Positions 63,917-64,000 of a stretch of 64,000 nucleotides of DNA are shown in pieces. A program made the translations under genes and the position numbers. Where the stretch lies: assembly GCA_902506565.1 (NCBI GenBank), contig LR732703.1:932030-996029 (forward strand), written 5' to 3'. This DNA comes from Burkholderiales bacterium 8X. GTDB lineage: Bacteria; Pseudomonadota; Gammaproteobacteria; Burkholderiales; Burkholderiaceae_C. Positions within the stretch are counted from its first letter, which is position 1; every line of letters begins with the position of its first letter. The notes under the pieces are model-generated. The model was given only the letters and a program-made list of their open reading frames with translations. It had not been told where the DNA came from and did no database searches.

Positions 63917-64000
63917 GGCGGGTAGGCGGTAGGACGCATCAATGTAGCAGCGCCCTGCCCCGCGGAACCGCCGTGCCGCGCGGTTTCGCGGCAGGGTAAT

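Overview
The window reads as high-GC chromosomal DNA from a beta-proteobacterium, most likely Burkholderiales/Comamonadaceae (Variovorax-like). This is an inference from protein style: four periplasmic Bug-type (tripartite tricarboxylate, TTT) receptors, a TctAB-TctDE locus, branched-chain-type ABC transporters, CaiB/BaiF CoA-transferases, and dense ATGA-coupled operons. I see no rRNA, tRNA, CRISPR array, prophage or complete insertion sequence. Almost all of the window is accessory catabolism and its regulation.

Region 1 (1-17.9 kb) is a CoA-linked catabolic island. One minus-strand operon encodes an acyl-CoA ligase and a Liv-type ABC uptake system. A second encodes a cytochrome P450, a [3Fe-4S] ferredoxin, a citryl-CoA-lyase-like protein, a CaiB CoA-transferase, an acyl-CoA dehydrogenase, a ferredoxin reductase and a [2Fe-2S] ferredoxin. 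A crotonase and a TetR regulator run divergently. Both operon promoters carry two copies of the palindrome TAAGC-N4-GCTTA exactly 22 bp apart, which implies one regulon, probably under the adjacent TetR protein. A further operon (crotonase, CaiB, Bug receptor, MDR oxidoreductase) adjoins.

Region 2 (18-24.7 kb) holds a HipBA toxin-antitoxin pair, an aromatic-type FAD monooxygenase coupled to a Bug receptor with a divergent LysR, and a tandem pair of related lipoproteins. Region 3 (24.8-38.7 kb) holds a D-arginine-dehydrogenase-like enzyme, a TIM-barrel-like unknown, TctBA with the TctDE two-component system, a LysE exporter, a hydrolase, LysR/cupin/Bug genes, another Bug receptor with a Rieske oxygenase, and a LuxR regulator. 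Region 4 (38.8-48.5 kb) is a mosaic: two PAS histidine kinases, a zinc-alcohol-dehydrogenase remnant, a lipoprotein esterase, a class-II-like Fic protein behind tandem 12-bp repeats, a 56-residue membrane protein, an alpha/beta hydrolase fused to a LuxR DNA-binding domain, a diiron ferritin-like protein and a GST.

Region 5 (48.5-63.9 kb) is about 15 kb of co-oriented genes for N-carbamoyl (biuret/triuret-type) nitrogen compounds. It has two BiuH/TrtA-like cysteine hydrolases, a formamidase-like enzyme, a BMP-type ABC importer, AtzH, AtzE and AtzG (carboxybiuret hydrolase), a taurine/nitrate-type ABC importer, and allophanate hydrolase AtzF, bracketed by GntR and MarR regulators. No cyanuric acid hydrolase is present. 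A shared CTTGTA-N2-CAAGAC site precedes both transporter operons. The predicted flow is uptake, amide hydrolysis to carboxybiuret or allophanate, then ammonia and CO2.
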